A DNA stretch of 64,000 nt from Pyrenochaeta sp. MPI-SDFR-AT-0127 (lineage: Eukaryota > Ascomycota > Dothideomycetes > Pleosporales > Cucurbitariaceae): NCBI GenBank assembly GCA_020747015.1, contig JAGTJM010000013.1:124001-188000 (forward strand), read 5' to 3'. How positions within the stretch are numbered: position 1 is the stretch's first letter; each line of letters opens with the position of its first letter. Positions 44,901 through 57,599 of this stretch are shown here, one piece after another. Made by a program: the position numbers and the translations under genes. The notes beneath the pieces were generated by a model that saw only the letters and a program-made list of their open reading frames with translations, did no database searches and was not told the origin of the DNA.

Positions 44901-47490
44901 ATGCCTTACTTCCCCGCTCCTCCCCTTCCATAGTGGGCTCCAGCTGTGGGTTGGTCATTATGTGGATACTCTTCCTTACGGGAAGCGTTGTCTGACGTAT
45001 GGCTAAACTTGTACAACGCAGTTCCCTTGCACGTTCCCCGTCACCACCCCGACCGGTCGGAAGAAGGTCGTCGCTCCCGAAAATCTGGTCAGCTTGTCCC
45101 AACACCGCCCTTTCCGCATGGCCGGACCCGGCATGCTCTCCCCTTTTTCAATTCGGAGCGTTTACCCACCTGCATCAAGGCTGAACATGCCGCCTGTATG
45201 CCGTACTTTGCCCTCTCCACAGAACTCCATGCTAAAGGTCGCGGCATATTGCATGATCATCAGGGTCTAGCGCCCTCGGAAATTAGCGGGCGAATGGCAC
45301 ATCTTGCCAATTGGCCTCCCCGCAGTGATGAGTGTGACTTGTCAGACATCGCCCTCGATCCAACAGCATGATACAAACCACCACCAGAAGACCTCCCCTT
45401 GTCGACCCCATGTGTACACCATAACACTAGCACCCCAACACCCCAGCACCGCGGCATCAAACCCCAGCGACCGCCTTCCCGACTCCATCTGCCTTTAAAA
45501 CGCACAGCACCTCTCCAAAACAATCATGTAGCACCAAAAGTCTTGTAGGCAGAGCGAAAAGCTAGCCAGGAGAAGAATAGATACTCTTTCCCATCGCACC
45601 GGTTCTTCTTCATTTGTACGGCGTGTACCATTTTTTTCTAATATAGATACAGCTGGCTTGTAGTTGTGTTTAATGAAATATTGCATAGATTTCACTGCAG
45701 CCCCTACTTACACTTGTGTGTTGTTTATCCATTCGAGACAGGACAGTGCATGATGACATGTGGCTAGTATCGGTGTCTGAGCCTAGAAAATCTACATTAC
45801 ATCTAAAGCTGTACGCAGCTGCGATGTGCATGCGACTTACCTCTCGGTGTTTTGTAGTTGGCATTTCTGACTTCGTCTCACAATATCTAGAAGTAGATTA
45901 AGAACGCTCAGAGAGATAGAAGCAGTAAGTCTTTGCAACGACAAATCTGACCCTACGTGCCTCCCATACGGACAACATCTCCTCATAAACTCGTCATGGG
46001 GCTGAGAATTGTCAATGCAAGAAGATGTCAGCGTACAGACAATAGCGTTGGAATCAGATGCAGATATGTCTGTGGGAGGCGAACTTTGAGGCAGTCCCGG
46101 TACAGGGTAAATGCACAGTTCAACAGACTTGTGTACAACGAATTTTACAACTATTGAAAGATAGAGACACAGTTCTTGTAATTGCTGTGTATCCATTCCA
46201 AGCAAAGAAAAAGATTTGCAAGTGAGAGCTCTAAGAGATTGCTGTGTGTGTCCTGTGTCCTGTGTACGAAAGAGAATTCACGATGCAGCGGGGAAAGAAA
46301 ATCGTTGAGGACAAGGGCAATGGTATGTATATTGATCAATTTAACCTATGCTATTGAGGATTACTCGCTGGGAAGCTGTACTAGCTGAATTGGACAACTA
46401 ATTTGGCACTTGACAGAAGCGTTGTTGTGGACATGATCATAACTCGAATTTCATCGCCGTCAAATTTATAAGTCGCAAAGGAGATGTTGTGACAACTCAT
46501 GCCGAAATGACACCCACCGCAGATGATCGCGAGTAGACGTCACCAGCAATGCTGCATTCGCGTAGCGAGTACTCTGGCCTCTTTATAGTATAACTTATGG
46601 GCGTGTCACGCATAGAGTGATGCCCAGAGGCTTGGAATTACACCTGGACGGCAGCGAACCGTTTGATCTTCAGATGCACTGCACCATAGCGAGTTTTCTC
46701 ATTGACGTCCGCATCGTGCCGTAACTATGGGAGAACGTGGAGGTGCGCAGGGCGGCAACGAACAAGTGTGCAGCACAATAATGTAAGCGCCAGCCTCCAG
46801 GTGCGCGACAAGAACAACTGGAGATCAATCAGCTTGAATGACATAACAGAAGGGCAGGGTGTGCATTTGGTCGGCATCAGTGGAAGGCCAAGCGAGTCGG
46901 TCAAATCTATCACGAAGTCAGGCATAGCAGTCGGCAACGGAGAGGATCAAACCACGCCCCTACACACCCTCTCTCCGCCCCTCGACAAGATGACTGTATC
47001 ACTTTTACTCGCACAGGTATCTAAACACAATGTTATTGGCAGACAGGTTATCCACGAGAATGAAGACACAAGCTGGTCCTATGTACTATTAGCAGCCTAG
47101 AGTCCTCCGCTTCGGAAGCCATGTCGCAATCGCAAAGCCGCTAATGTGCGACCATATGTGGGAACCTAACAAACTGGCGTAAGATCCGAACAGGGCCATG
47201 ATCCATCACAGGACATACCGTGAAGGCTTTTCCACCACTCGTGCGCCAATCTAAAAAAGTGACTTCGAAGTTTGACAAAGCCGAAGATATGGCTAAGTGA
47301 AGACACGTAATCAAAATCTCACAACGGATTATCCATGTCAATCCCGACAACGCCGTCCATGCAAGGAAATCCGTAAGAGAGCCGCCGATCGTGAATCTGC
47401 GTGCACAACGGTCAAGAATTAGGGAACACTCGGCAGAGGGCTCAGATACCGAGTGCCCCTCAATCATGACAGTCATAACATACCATTAAG
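44901..47490. other. Convergent intergenic region
   Basis: Kap95 (plus) and the RBM39-like gene (minus) converge across 2.6 kb. Open frames up to 141 codons occur, for example 46702-47100, but they lack ATG starts or domains and overlap others. The sequence from 45600 to 47000 is AT-richer than the flanks. No gene is supported. Confidence 0.55.
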
Positions 47491-49369
47491 TTAAAACCTG
47501 CTAGCAGCAGCACCCCAGAGGGAGTTGTAGATCTTATCGACAACGTACGAGGCGCGGATGGTGCGGTGGTTGAAGCTACGTCCATTAAGACCTTGTAGAG
47601 CCTTCTCACCGCCGGAGACTGAGTCAAATTTGACATAGATGTCACCCTCGGTGTTGGGGTCGACGGCGATGTGAACGACTTTGCCATACTTCTTGTCGCA
47701 CTCGATCTTGACTTCGCTCTCAAGGTCCTTGACCCAGTTGTTGCCCCAGGCCTTCTGTTCCCTGAAAAAATTGTCAGCTAACTGGTGCAAGAGAGACTTC
47801 GTTTAGGTACATACTCGTCAGCGTCGAAAGCATTCTCAATCTTGATGCATTTGGAAGCCATGGGCTTGTCGACAACAGGAGCGCGAGGCTTGCTAACAAC
47901 AGGCTGAGCGCCTTGTTTAGCAGGCTCTGGATTATCGCGACCAGCTAAAGCAGCCATTAGCTTGCTGCGATCATAGGTCTTAAAGTTGACTCCAGCGACA
48001 TCGGTGTCGTCGAGAGCAGAGGCCCCGCTCACGCCGCGATCATCCTTGCTATGAGTACGGTCGAAGACACCTCCAGAGCCGCCAGCATAGGCGCCACGGC
48101 CGCCAGCGCCACTGAAAGCGGAACCTTGATAGCTCTGGGCTTGCTGGGTGAAAGTTCGGAGAAGGTTGGCGGTCGATTCGGGTGTGAACTTGTCATTGCC
48201 GAGACCGACGCGGATCTGGCGGCCAGCGAGCTCAAAGCCGTTCATCTCTGCGAGAGCATCTTTAGCGTGGGAAGGGTCAACAAACCTGTTGAGAGGTTAG
48301 CGCGGTGTCATTGCAGACCAAAATGAGAACTTACTGAACGAAACCGTAACCTTTGGAACGACCCGGGTTCATCTCATCGCGCTGGAGGATGACCTGCTCA
48401 AGCTCACCATAAGGCTCGAAAATCTCCTGGAGGTCTTTCTCAGTGACGCTGAAGTGAATGTTGCCAACGTAGAGACGATGGAATGGGGCTCCGTTAGCAC
48501 CGGGGGCAGCACCGCCTTCAGAGGGGCGCGCAGCACGATTCTTCTCAGCTTCGGTGAGCTGGGCGATGATGGGAACACCTTTCAGTTTCTGGCCGGTCAG
48601 TTCGAGAGCTTTAGGGACAGACTCTTCTTCCTTGAACTCAACGTATCCGACACTGCAAACAGAGTTAGCAGAAGCCTAACAGGTGAGGTCGATCTGCTTA
48701 CCCTTTGGAGCGACCGGTGACTCGATCTTTTACAATCTGAGCCTCAACAACGGGGCCGACTGCTTCAAAGAAGGCACGTAGATGGCGAGTCTCTGCACGC
48801 TGGGAAATCTGCTGTACGAAGATAGTGCGCTTGTCGCGGTCATCTTCAGTGACCTCGGGGGTTGGCGTCTTCTCACGGCGGCTGTTGCGACGCTCTTCGC
48901 CGACAGCTGCACCGCGGCGGCGGTCTCGAGATCCATTGCGCTCACGGAACTTGTCGTCGCCACGGTCACGGCGTGGGGAACGAGAGCGGGCACGTCCGCC
49001 ACCGCTGTAATAGTCGCCGCCGCGGTCCCTACGACCTCCACGGTATCGGTCACGCGAGTCGCTGCGGCGGCGCCTATCTCTATCTTCATCTGTGTCAGCA
49101 CCTTTGCTCGATCGAGGGCGGCTTCCTTCTCTTCGCCGATGGTCTCGGTCGCGGCTTCTACGCCGGTCTCCATTGGACTCACGATTACGCTCTCCCCGAT
49201 CCCTGCTCCTGTCGCGACGATCGTATCGGTCTGAATGGCGGTCGCGGTGGCGATCGTCACGGCGGCTGTCGGTGTCGCGGGCCTCGCTGGCCTGGCGCTG
49301 GAGCGTCTTCTCCTCCACATCGCGGGCGGCCTGGTCGAGCAGTGCCTCAACCTCGTTGACTGCGGCCAT
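47491..49369 (-). CDS. CAPER/RBM39-type splicing factor (Rsd1-like)
   Basis: Nuclear RNA-binding protein of 575 residues, probably acting with U2AF and U2 snRNP in 3' splice-site recognition. Exons are 49369-48702, 48652-48335, 48285-47815 and 47761-47491; introns are 49, 49 and 53 nt. After a short helical start comes an RS/RD-rich domain at about residues 25-170. RRM1 starts near 181 (RTIFVQQI with RSKGVGYVEF) and RRM2 near 281 (RLYVGNI with RSKGYGFVQF). A linker leads to the C-terminal UHM-type RRM at about 470-560, which keeps the R-x-F signature (GRSF) used to bind ULM tryptophans. It ends SLWGAAASRF. The order RS-RRM-RRM-UHM is that of human RBM39 and fission yeast Rsd1. The skewed RS codons create long false antisense frames. 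Confidence 0.94.
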
Positions 49370-49989
49370 GGCGAAAGTAGCTCCTAGTTCTCGATAAGTT
49401 GTGTTGATGGGAAGTGATGCGCGCAGTCACGGTGAGAGGCGAGGGCTGTTGTGGCGAGCTGAACGCTCTGATACTGGGATTCAACTGCTGGACTGGCAGA
49501 TGCAATTCGACAGCTGTCACGTATAGCAATGGCTATTTGACGTATTGACTGTCCGAATTGAGTCGCACGAGGTTAGTGTGCCTGACTTGTATTGCTTGTC
49601 GCGCACAATTTGCAGTGGGTGAGGTGGAGGAGCGAGCTTGTGCCAACCAGTATTTCTATTGGGAAGGAACCGTCCTTGGCGCAAACGCAAGTGACACTAA
49701 CCAGAAGCCTCCAGGCAGCAAATCACACGGCTGCTGCACCAAGCATGGTGATCAACTGTGAACATCAATAATGCAGTGGACATGATTTGAATTATTATTA
49801 TTACTATTCAACAAGCGTGTATGGTATCATGATGGTATATAGGACATAGCTCCCTCAGTTGGCCAGACACCCTAACAAGCCAGAGTAGGTGACCCAACTC
49901 GCACTAACGCCTCCCTATGCCAGATCTTGTTTGGCAATTATAATTATGTATAGTTTCGAACACGATATTCTTGTTTGCTCCTGGCACCT
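49370..49989. other. Intergenic, promoter of the RBM39-like gene
   Basis: This 620-base region lies upstream of the splicing-factor gene and downstream of Scs7, both on the minus strand. The part near 49790-49830 is AT-rich. No gene is supported. Confidence 0.65.
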
Positions 49990-51272
49990 TCAAGTAGTCT
50001 TGATGACCTTGGGCGGGGGCGGGGTCATATCGAGTTCTGTGCCAAATACCCTGTCCCAGAAGCGGCTCGTAACACCAAAGCCATTTTGATAGTCTGCAAA
50101 GTGGTGCTTGAGGTGGTACTTTTTCAATTGTTGGTAATATTCGGGAAGCCTTTATTCTGTTAGCATGGCTCTGTCAAGATTTGCGAGACCAAACTCACTT
50201 CTGATGATGGAGGAAGTAGTGCGTCATGTCGTAGCACGTGTACCCAAAGATACCGCCAGCGTATGCAGCCGTAGCCGCATACCAGTTCCAGCAAATGATT
50301 GTATGCGCCAATTTCCAGAATGGTGCTGCCAATACAACAAATAGTGTGGGTGGCATAACAAGTCTGTATTTGTCCATAGGCAGGTAGTGATGGATTCCGT
50401 GGAGGAGAAAATGGAGGGTAATGCCGACTCGATTATCAGGGAGGTGTCTGTATGGTGTCAGTATAAAGCGAACATGGTCAAGATAAAAGTACTTACTCGT
50501 CTAGGTGGAACAAACATCTATGTAGGACATACTCTACAATTGTCCAGAAACCTAAACCAAAGATCCAGTATCCCACCAGCGCTGGTGCAGACCCTAATCC
50601 ATTGGCAGCAATCACCGTCCCGTATGCGACACAGGGCCACCACAGGGTCGGTACAACCCACCAAGGTGTCTTACTTAGCGGCTCCAGGAAGTTCCCAAAT
50701 AACGGTGCTGAATCGCCTCCCTTGTAGTGCCTGGGCCGATGCACCTGCTCGAGGTAAAAGTCCTTCCGGAATCCTCCATTCCAAACCTGCATCAGGAGCG
50801 GCTTGTTTAGGTCGAGAAATTTATGCTGCTTGTAGTCGACGTTGGGGTCGGTCTCCCTGGATAAATCGGCTTCGGAGGACATGCCAGTCGCAGCGTATAG
50901 CGGCTTGCCATTTTGTGCCATGCCATTGAGCTCTGCCTTGCCTGCTTCAGATGGTGGCAAGGGGACGATATCGGCTGGTTTTGAGCTCTTGGTTGCGCCG
51001 TTTATAATTGGCTCAGTGGCCACGAAGCCAACGAGGCTTTCCTCTAGGATCTCGTAGGCCGAGTCGGAGTGGAAATGGGAAACCTCGTCCTTCAAAATCG
51101 CCTCTACATCCTTGCCCGCATACTCGAGAATGAACTCGGGACCACCAGGATGGCCTTCCAGAAAGTCCGTCACATCATACACCTTTGTGCCAATTGTGAC
51201 ATAGCAGGACTTCTCATTGTTGTGTGCCTGCACCTCAGCGGTCGGAATAGTCGGAAGGGTACGTCCTGGCAT
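49990..51272 (-). CDS. scs7: Sphingolipid fatty acid 2-hydroxylase with cytochrome b5 domain (Scs7)
   Basis: ER membrane di-iron enzyme of 394 residues that 2-hydroxylates the very-long-chain fatty acid of ceramide and inositol sphingolipids. Exons are 51272-50497, 50447-50199 and 50149-49990; both introns are 49 nt. The N-terminal cytochrome b5 domain has the heme ligands His41 (EGHPGGPEF) and His68 (HFHSDSAYEIL). The hydroxylase domain has the expected histidine boxes: LHRCLFH, then LHFLLHGIHH directly after the first intron, THYFLHH at the second intron, and YHLKHHFAD. Hydrophobic segments lie between them. Length is close to yeast Scs7 (384). All iron-binding His clusters are present, so it should be active. 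Confidence 0.95.
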
Positions 51273-52446
51273 TATTGTGGTTGTGGAGAGGCGGTCTCAC
51301 ACTTCGATGGAGGGAGAAAAGTGCTGCGTGCACTGGCGATTTGGCTATAATTAGGTCGAGATAATTCGTGGCTTAGAAATACGTAGTTGACTTGGAATCG
51401 CTATGAAGGGATGTCGACGGAAGCTTCGGAAAGAAAACCTATACAGCGATGGCACAGATCCCCAAGACGACGGGAAGGCACAGATGGACGGCCGACCTAC
51501 GGGTTGTAGGAAGAAGGAACGTAGAGGGTAAGCGGGCACCAAAGGGTAGTGAAAAGAAAAAGTAAGCGTGTGCAAAGGAGGATGTAAATGTCACTAATTG
51601 TCAGGAGAGGCCAAGCGATCGCTCGCGTCGGGCAGATCTCACCACTGGCAGCTAATGGTGGCGAGACCGGGAACGCTGGCTCTTCCGGCCTCCGAGATTG
51701 CCGTCTACGAAAACAAAGAATCAGCCAGACAGGAGATGCAATTTCGTTTTTGGCTAACGAAAACCTCGTCATCTGTTGCTGTTCGGTCTCTCGGTCTCCT
51801 GCGTACTCGGCAACTGTGCTGAGTCGCTCAAGGCAGCAATTACTCGAGTCAACGCAATCAAACAACCTTGGTCGACTTACTGCACACGGGATTTTGAGGC
51901 AACTGCCTGCTTTCTTGCAATAGTATCTAGTATTTACATATCACTAATGACAAGACTTTGCAAGCTGCTATCCCATTCGCCACATACAAAACTTGTTCTG
52001 CCTGCGCGCACGCAAGATCAATCCTACGCGAAGACTGGAGCGCAGAGGCGCAGAGCAAACCCAGCTTACATGTGATGTCGCAACAGGTTTCTGTGCCTGA
52101 AACGTTCAGCAAGGCGCGTGTCGGACCGTTTTGCATGCTCCCGCGTGGAAAGCAATGATAGGGCCATTAGCCTTGTTGGACCCTGGACCAAGCAGAACTT
52201 ATTGCGTCACTGGCCTTGAGATCAAGTTGCAACTGCCTCACAATGTCAATGATCGACTCATCCTTTGCCATGTTTATTGACTGCGCTGCGGACGCCGGGC
52301 GTCCAGCATTCCTCACCTTTCTCCCAACCACTTTATACTCGCTCTCAGCTTTGCCTGGATCCTCACGTCCCGAAACCTACTGACCATTCTTTGAATTCAT
52401 CTCCCTGATCGGGGCCTCATATTTACGCGCCCATTCACTCCTCACC
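51273..52446. other. Divergent promoter region between Scs7 and thaumatin-like genes
   Basis: This 1.17 kb lies between two divergent genes and holds both promoters. Several short frames overlap; none is supported. The last 100 bases before the thaumatin-like ATG are C/T-rich with a possible TATA-like TTTATAC near 52332. Confidence 0.6.
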
Positions 52447-53821
52447 ATGCGCGCACTTTCCAGGTCTGGCAGGAGTCGCACTCAGCCTGTAGTCCGCTTT
52501 TCTGTTACTCAGTTATGCACAACGCTGTTCCTGCTGTCCGGATTCCCACTGGCGGATGGAGTGCATCACATGTCTTCAAAGGCGCCCCGCAGGCTGCAAC
52601 GAAGAAACGAGGACATCACGCCCTTACTAGTCACCAATCGCTGTCCCGAGAGCATTTGGCCAGGCATTTCGACTCAGTCTGGGGCTGGGCCCAGAGAAAA
52701 TGGTTTCAAGCTGGAGCCCGGAGAAACGAAAAACCAGACGGTCTCGGAGGACTGGCAAGGTCGTGTTTGGGGCAGGACCAACTGCTCCTTCCGAGACGAC
52801 GGGTCTGGGCCTGCAGAAGGTCGAGGGAAAGCCTGTTACTCCGGCGATTGCAATGGCATCCTCAACTGTCAGGTCGGGGTAAGCAAGACTGCATCTCAGA
52901 CCCTGCATGCATGCACGGCATAAATTGACTCGCATACAGGGTGACGTACCCGTCTCTCTCGCAGAGTTCACACTGGACGCTGGAGATGGGCACACCTACT
53001 ACGATATCTCGTTAGTCGATGGCTACAACATCCCTATAGCCATTGTTCTACAGCCTCTGGAGAACGTGACCCTCGACGACATACCACCAAATCTGACTAA
53101 CCCTTCGTGTCAAGGCACGGATGGCCTTTTGGCACAGAAGGGGTATGATCCATATCCTGAGTATCCCAAATTCCTGAGGACCAATAGTTCGTATCCGTTG
53201 CCCTTTGAAGGAGAGGTAGACGAGAACAAGATTTCCAGATGGTGTCCCTGGGACTTGCAACAAACCCCTCCCGACAAACCTGGCGATGGCGTGTACCCTT
53301 ACCCTGATGACAATATTCAAAGGCCTCAGTTCAACCCATGCTTCTCGGCATGTGCAAAAAATAACAAACCCGAAGACTGTTGCACGGGAGAGTACAATTC
53401 GGCTAGCAAGTGTCGACCAGGTGACTACTCCAAGAACGTCAAGGAAGTCTGTCCAGATGCGTACAGTTTTGGCAAGTCTCTTATACTTCAAGTTGTCTCA
53501 TAGCTGTCACGAAGGCTAACTAACCCGGCTGCAGCGTTCGATGACCAGACATCTACTTTTATTATCCCCTCTGGTGCTGGTTTCGAGGTTGTCTTCTGCC
53601 CCGGTGCCCGATCAACGAACATACTTGATACGAGCATGGAGGAAATGCTTCAGTTGGCACAAACGGGCCGAGTTGACAAGCAAGCTGCGCTTGTTCTCAA
53701 AAGGTCTAGGAAGGAGATGTTCCGGAGAAGCGCTGCGGCAAGGACCTTTCGATCGGACCGTACCGTAGTCGCGGTAGCTTTGCTTACGGCATTCATGATC
53801 TCGGTATCTCTGTTCAGGTAG
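52447..53821 (+). CDS. Thaumatin-like protein with hydrophobic C-terminal anchor
   Basis: Predicted secreted or cell-surface protein of 416 residues. Exons are 52447-52878, 52940-53471 and 53535-53821. A hydrophobic segment at about residues 18-33 (VTQLCTTLFLLSGF) should be a signal peptide or signal anchor. The thaumatin fold is marked by VTNRCPESIWPGI, the RVWGRTNC block, the Cys-rich NPCFSACAKNNKPEDCCTG and, after the second splice, YSFAFDDQTSTF. Intron 2 (53472-53534) appears to be a GC-AG intron: only the GCAAGT donor after TTTTG keeps the frame. After the fold comes a basic tail and a terminal hydrophobic stretch (VVAVALLTAFMISVSLF), suggesting GPI or transmembrane attachment. Fungal thaumatin-like proteins are thought to act on or bind beta-glucan walls; activity here is unproven. 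Confidence 0.88.
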
Positions 53822-54738
53822 CAAACCCGGTATTCAGATCATTTTGGTTCTGCGTGGTTGAATAGTTATATACCCTTCCAGTGTTGACAATGTATTTTGT
53901 TGTCTCATGCCGCCATGCAAGTGAACACCAGTCAATCAGGAAGCCTTGATAACACAGCATCTGGTATCCCAAGTGAACCGATACCCGTATAATGGGGAGC
54001 GGAGGCGTACATATGCATGCACATGCGTGTACCTGCTTTGCTGCGTATATCACGCCCAAGCTTGGACATGTCCGTTCCTATTTTTGTCGTGGTGGGTCGA
54101 ACGATGACGGAGGATGTCGTCCGCAGCAGTAGCACTACAGCCGAGACATTAATCGTGTGATCTTAACTGATTTCCTCATCCGTATTCCGGAGAACAAGGC
54201 CCTTTTGTTGGTGGAGGAGCAGGGCGAACTTGCCAAAGGTGAGGACATCCCGCGTTGTCGTGGGGTGCCACCGTTCGGAATACTTCCCCCGCGCCTCCAA
54301 CATCGCCCATGCAGCATGACATGCGCCGCAACCTTCTCTATCAATCACGGAGAAGGCCTCACCGATCTCATCGTGATTTAAACCACCTGCAAAATTCACG
54401 CGTGGCCTTTAGGCGGCTGACATCGCGGGCTCAGGACCATATTTTCCGACGTCAGTCCCCACAATTATATCAGGCTAACCGTCTCCAATCCGGAGAAAAC
54501 GCTCCGCATACCTTCTTGGACTATTTCGAGGTGTTACAAACCGCTCCATAGAGCTCAACACGGCAGCAAAGCCTCCGGCCAAGTCCACCGTCTGAAATAT
54601 AGGACCGTTTGTTTGATTCAAGAGAACAAGTTGTTCCTGCCTTGTTGCTTACCCCGCTAATCGGTGGTATAACAATTAGCCCTGGAGAGCTAGTGAAGCA
54701 TTGCGACTTTCCCCATCACCTTTCCAATAGCAAACACC
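53822..54738. other. Intergenic, promoter of the beta-mannosidase gene
   Basis: This 0.9 kb separates two plus-strand genes. It has only short overlapping frames without support. Nothing else is seen. Confidence 0.65.
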
Positions 54739-57599
54739 ATGGCGAAAGCTCATGCGCAGGCCTTGACTGTGCACCGCTTGACAGATGGCTGGACGTTCAA
54801 GCAGGCAGATAATACGGCCAAGGATGCTTGGATGCCGGTCAAGAGTGTTCCAACAAATGTCCATTTGGACTTGATGGATAATGATAAGTACGTCTTGTCG
54901 AGATGACACATATACTCTAACACCACTAACGCACCCGTCAGAATTCCAGATCCTTTTCTAGGATTCAATGAGCTCGAAGCAGAATGGGTCGCGGACAAGG
55001 CATGGACATACAGAGTCAGCCTGCCAGAAGTTGCAAAAGCAAAGGATGGCGTAGCACACGTACTAGCTTTTGATGGTCTGGATACATTCGCGACTGTCAA
55101 ACTTAATGGCGAGATCATTCTGGAAAGCGATAACATGTTCATCCCGTATCGTCTTGACGTCACCAACAGATTGAGCCACAGCAGCGAGAACATCTTGGAG
55201 ATTGTATTTGCATCCGCACGACTAGAAGCTATAAAGATACGCGAGCAATACCCAGACCACAAGTGGGTGGGCTTCAATGGCGACATGTCCAGGCTCGCTG
55301 TGAGGAAAGCACAATACCATTGGGGTTGGGACTGGGGCCCAATTCTTAACACTTCTGGACCATGGCGCGAGGTACGTTTGGAGACATTTGAAGCCCGGAT
55401 CGAGGATTTGCGAGTCGACTACCAGCTTGACGACAACTTGAAGTCGGTGCAAGGCACAATCTCGGCGATGATTGAAGGCACTTCTGCCACAAGTGTCAGC
55501 TTTGCTGTGTATGATGGAGACAAGTTGGCTTTCAAAGAGTCAGCCAACATCAGTGATGGTGTAGCGAAGGTGGAATTCCATGTCAACAATCCAAAGCTGT
55601 GGTACCCGCATGGATACGGTGATCAACCCCTATATAAAATCACCGCGACTGTAGCTGCAAATGACGTAGGTCTGCATGAAGTGTCGCGCCGCACGGGTTT
55701 CCGAAGAGGGGAACTTGTACAGGAGCCAGATGCCATTGGAAAGTCCTTTTACTTCCGCGTCAATGGCGTGGACGTGTTTTGCGGCGGTTCTGATTGGATT
55801 CCTGCCGACTCATTCACTCCGAGGGTGACCGAAGAGAAATATCGCAAATGGCTGGAGATGATGGTTGATGGCTACCAAATAATGATAAGGTGTGTGGCAT
55901 CTGAAAGATTATCGCTCTTTCCCATGGTAGCAAGTCTGCGTCATCAGTTGGCTGACCAATGATACAGGATCTGGGGTGGTGGCATCTGGGAAGAGGACAT
56001 CTTTTACGACATCTGTGACGAGCTCGGTGTTTTGGTGTGGCAAGACTTCATGTTTGGTTGCGGCAACTATCCCGCCTTTCCGGATATCCTGCGGTCAATC
56101 AAGGAGGAATGCGTCGCCAATGTCAGCAGACTACGACATCACCCTTCGATCGTCATCTACGCCGGCAACAATGAAGACTACCAGGTGCAGGAATCATTTG
56201 GGCTGACTTACAATTATGAAGACAAGGACCCAGAGAACTGGCTGAAGACAGACTTCCCTGCTAGATACATTTACGAGAAGGTATGTACGCAAGGCAAAGA
56301 GGCTATAGACATGCTGACTAGGTTTGTGTGATTAGCTGTTGCCTGAAGTTGTCGCCGCAGAGAGCCCACACGTCCCGTATCACCCAGGATCACCATGGGG
56401 TGACGGCCTCAGGACCGCCAATCCCACGGTGGGTGACATGCATCAATGGAATGGTAATGAATGCCCCTATACATCAAACACAGCATAATAACAGTGTGCA
56501 TAGTATGGCACGGCACGCAAGAAAAGTATCAAATTTTCGACACGCTTGGGGGACGCTTCAATAGTGAGTTCGGCATGGAAGCGTTTCCGCATATTGATAC
56601 AATCAAGTACTACTGCACGGATCCATCGCAGTTGTACCCACAAAGTCATATGCTTGACTTTCATAACAAGGCCGATGGGCACGAGCGACGGATAGCAACC
56701 TATCTAGTGGAAAACTTCCGCACCAAGACGGACCTTGAAGTATGTCCCTTGTCGTTCGCTTCCCGGATTTTGGTCGAGCACTATGACCAAGTGGGTCTTA
56801 ATATAGCCTGTTATACCTGCTAACAAACGGGCAGGCTTTCATCCACCTCACGCAGCTGTCCCAAGCCGAAGCCCTGATGTTTGGCTACAGGGGCTGGCGG
56901 CGCCAGTGGGGTCAAGGCCGACACTGCGGTGGTGCGCTAGTCTGGCAGCTCAACGATTGCTGGCCAGTCACCTCGTGGTCCATTGTTGACTACTTCCAGC
57001 GCAAAAAACCGGCTTACTATGCCATGCGCCGAGTGCTTGCCCCCATTGCAGTCGCCGTGAAACGAGCACATTTCGACTGGAGTGTGGTGCATGCGAGGGT
57101 GCCCAAGACCAGCGACTATGAAGTTTGGGTGGCAAGCCAGAGCTTGGAAGATGTCACCGCAACGGTTGAGTTGAAGTATATTAGCGTCAAGAGCGGGAAG
57201 GAGATTAAAGACAAGATTATCAAGAGGGACATTAAGCTGGTACCGAACGGCACGACCGACGTTTTCTCAGGTACCATAGATAACCGGAACGAGGAGCCGC
57301 ATGTGCTAGCGGTCAGAATCTGGGTTGGTGGGGAGATTGTGTCAAGAGATGTGGACTGGCCGCAACCACTCAAGTATCTGGATTTTGACGAGCGTGGCGT
57401 CGAGGTCCTAGCCCAGGGCAACACGATTGTGGTCAAAGCCGACAAGCCGACCAAAGGGCTCGTTTTTGAGGAGAGGTCGGGAGTGCTCGTACACGATAGT
57501 GCCATTGACGTTGTCCCTGGCGATGAACAGGTCATCAGGGTGAGGGGCTTGGGCAAGCAGGATGAACCGCTGAGGTGGACGTATTTGGGCAAAGATTAA
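54739..57599 (+). CDS. mndB: Beta-mannosidase B, glycoside hydrolase family 2, intracellular
   Basis: Enzyme of 842 residues that removes terminal beta-1,4-mannose from manno-oligosaccharides and from N-glycan or mannan breakdown products. Exons are 54739-54887, 54942-55889, 55968-56280, 56336-56453, 56504-56739 and 56835-57599; introns are 50-95 nt and the frame is exact. There is no signal peptide, which separates it from the secreted MndA type. The N-terminal sugar-binding domain includes HWGWDWGPILNTSGPWREV. The catalytic acid/base is Glu435 in YAGNNEDYQ and the nucleophile is Glu531 in NSEFGMEAFP; IRIWGGGIWEED lies in the barrel. The C-terminal part is beta-sandwich-like and ends RWTYLGKD. 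Both catalytic residues are present. Confidence 0.95.

Noticed and set aside
46702..47100. 132-codon plus-strand open frame in the Kap95-RBM39 gap
   Set aside because: It starts at TTG, has no recognisable domain, and has no splice partner or signal peptide.
48782..49397. Long frames antisense to the RS domain of the RBM39-like gene
   Set aside because: They are mirror images of repetitive Arg/Ser/Asp codons and have no independent support.
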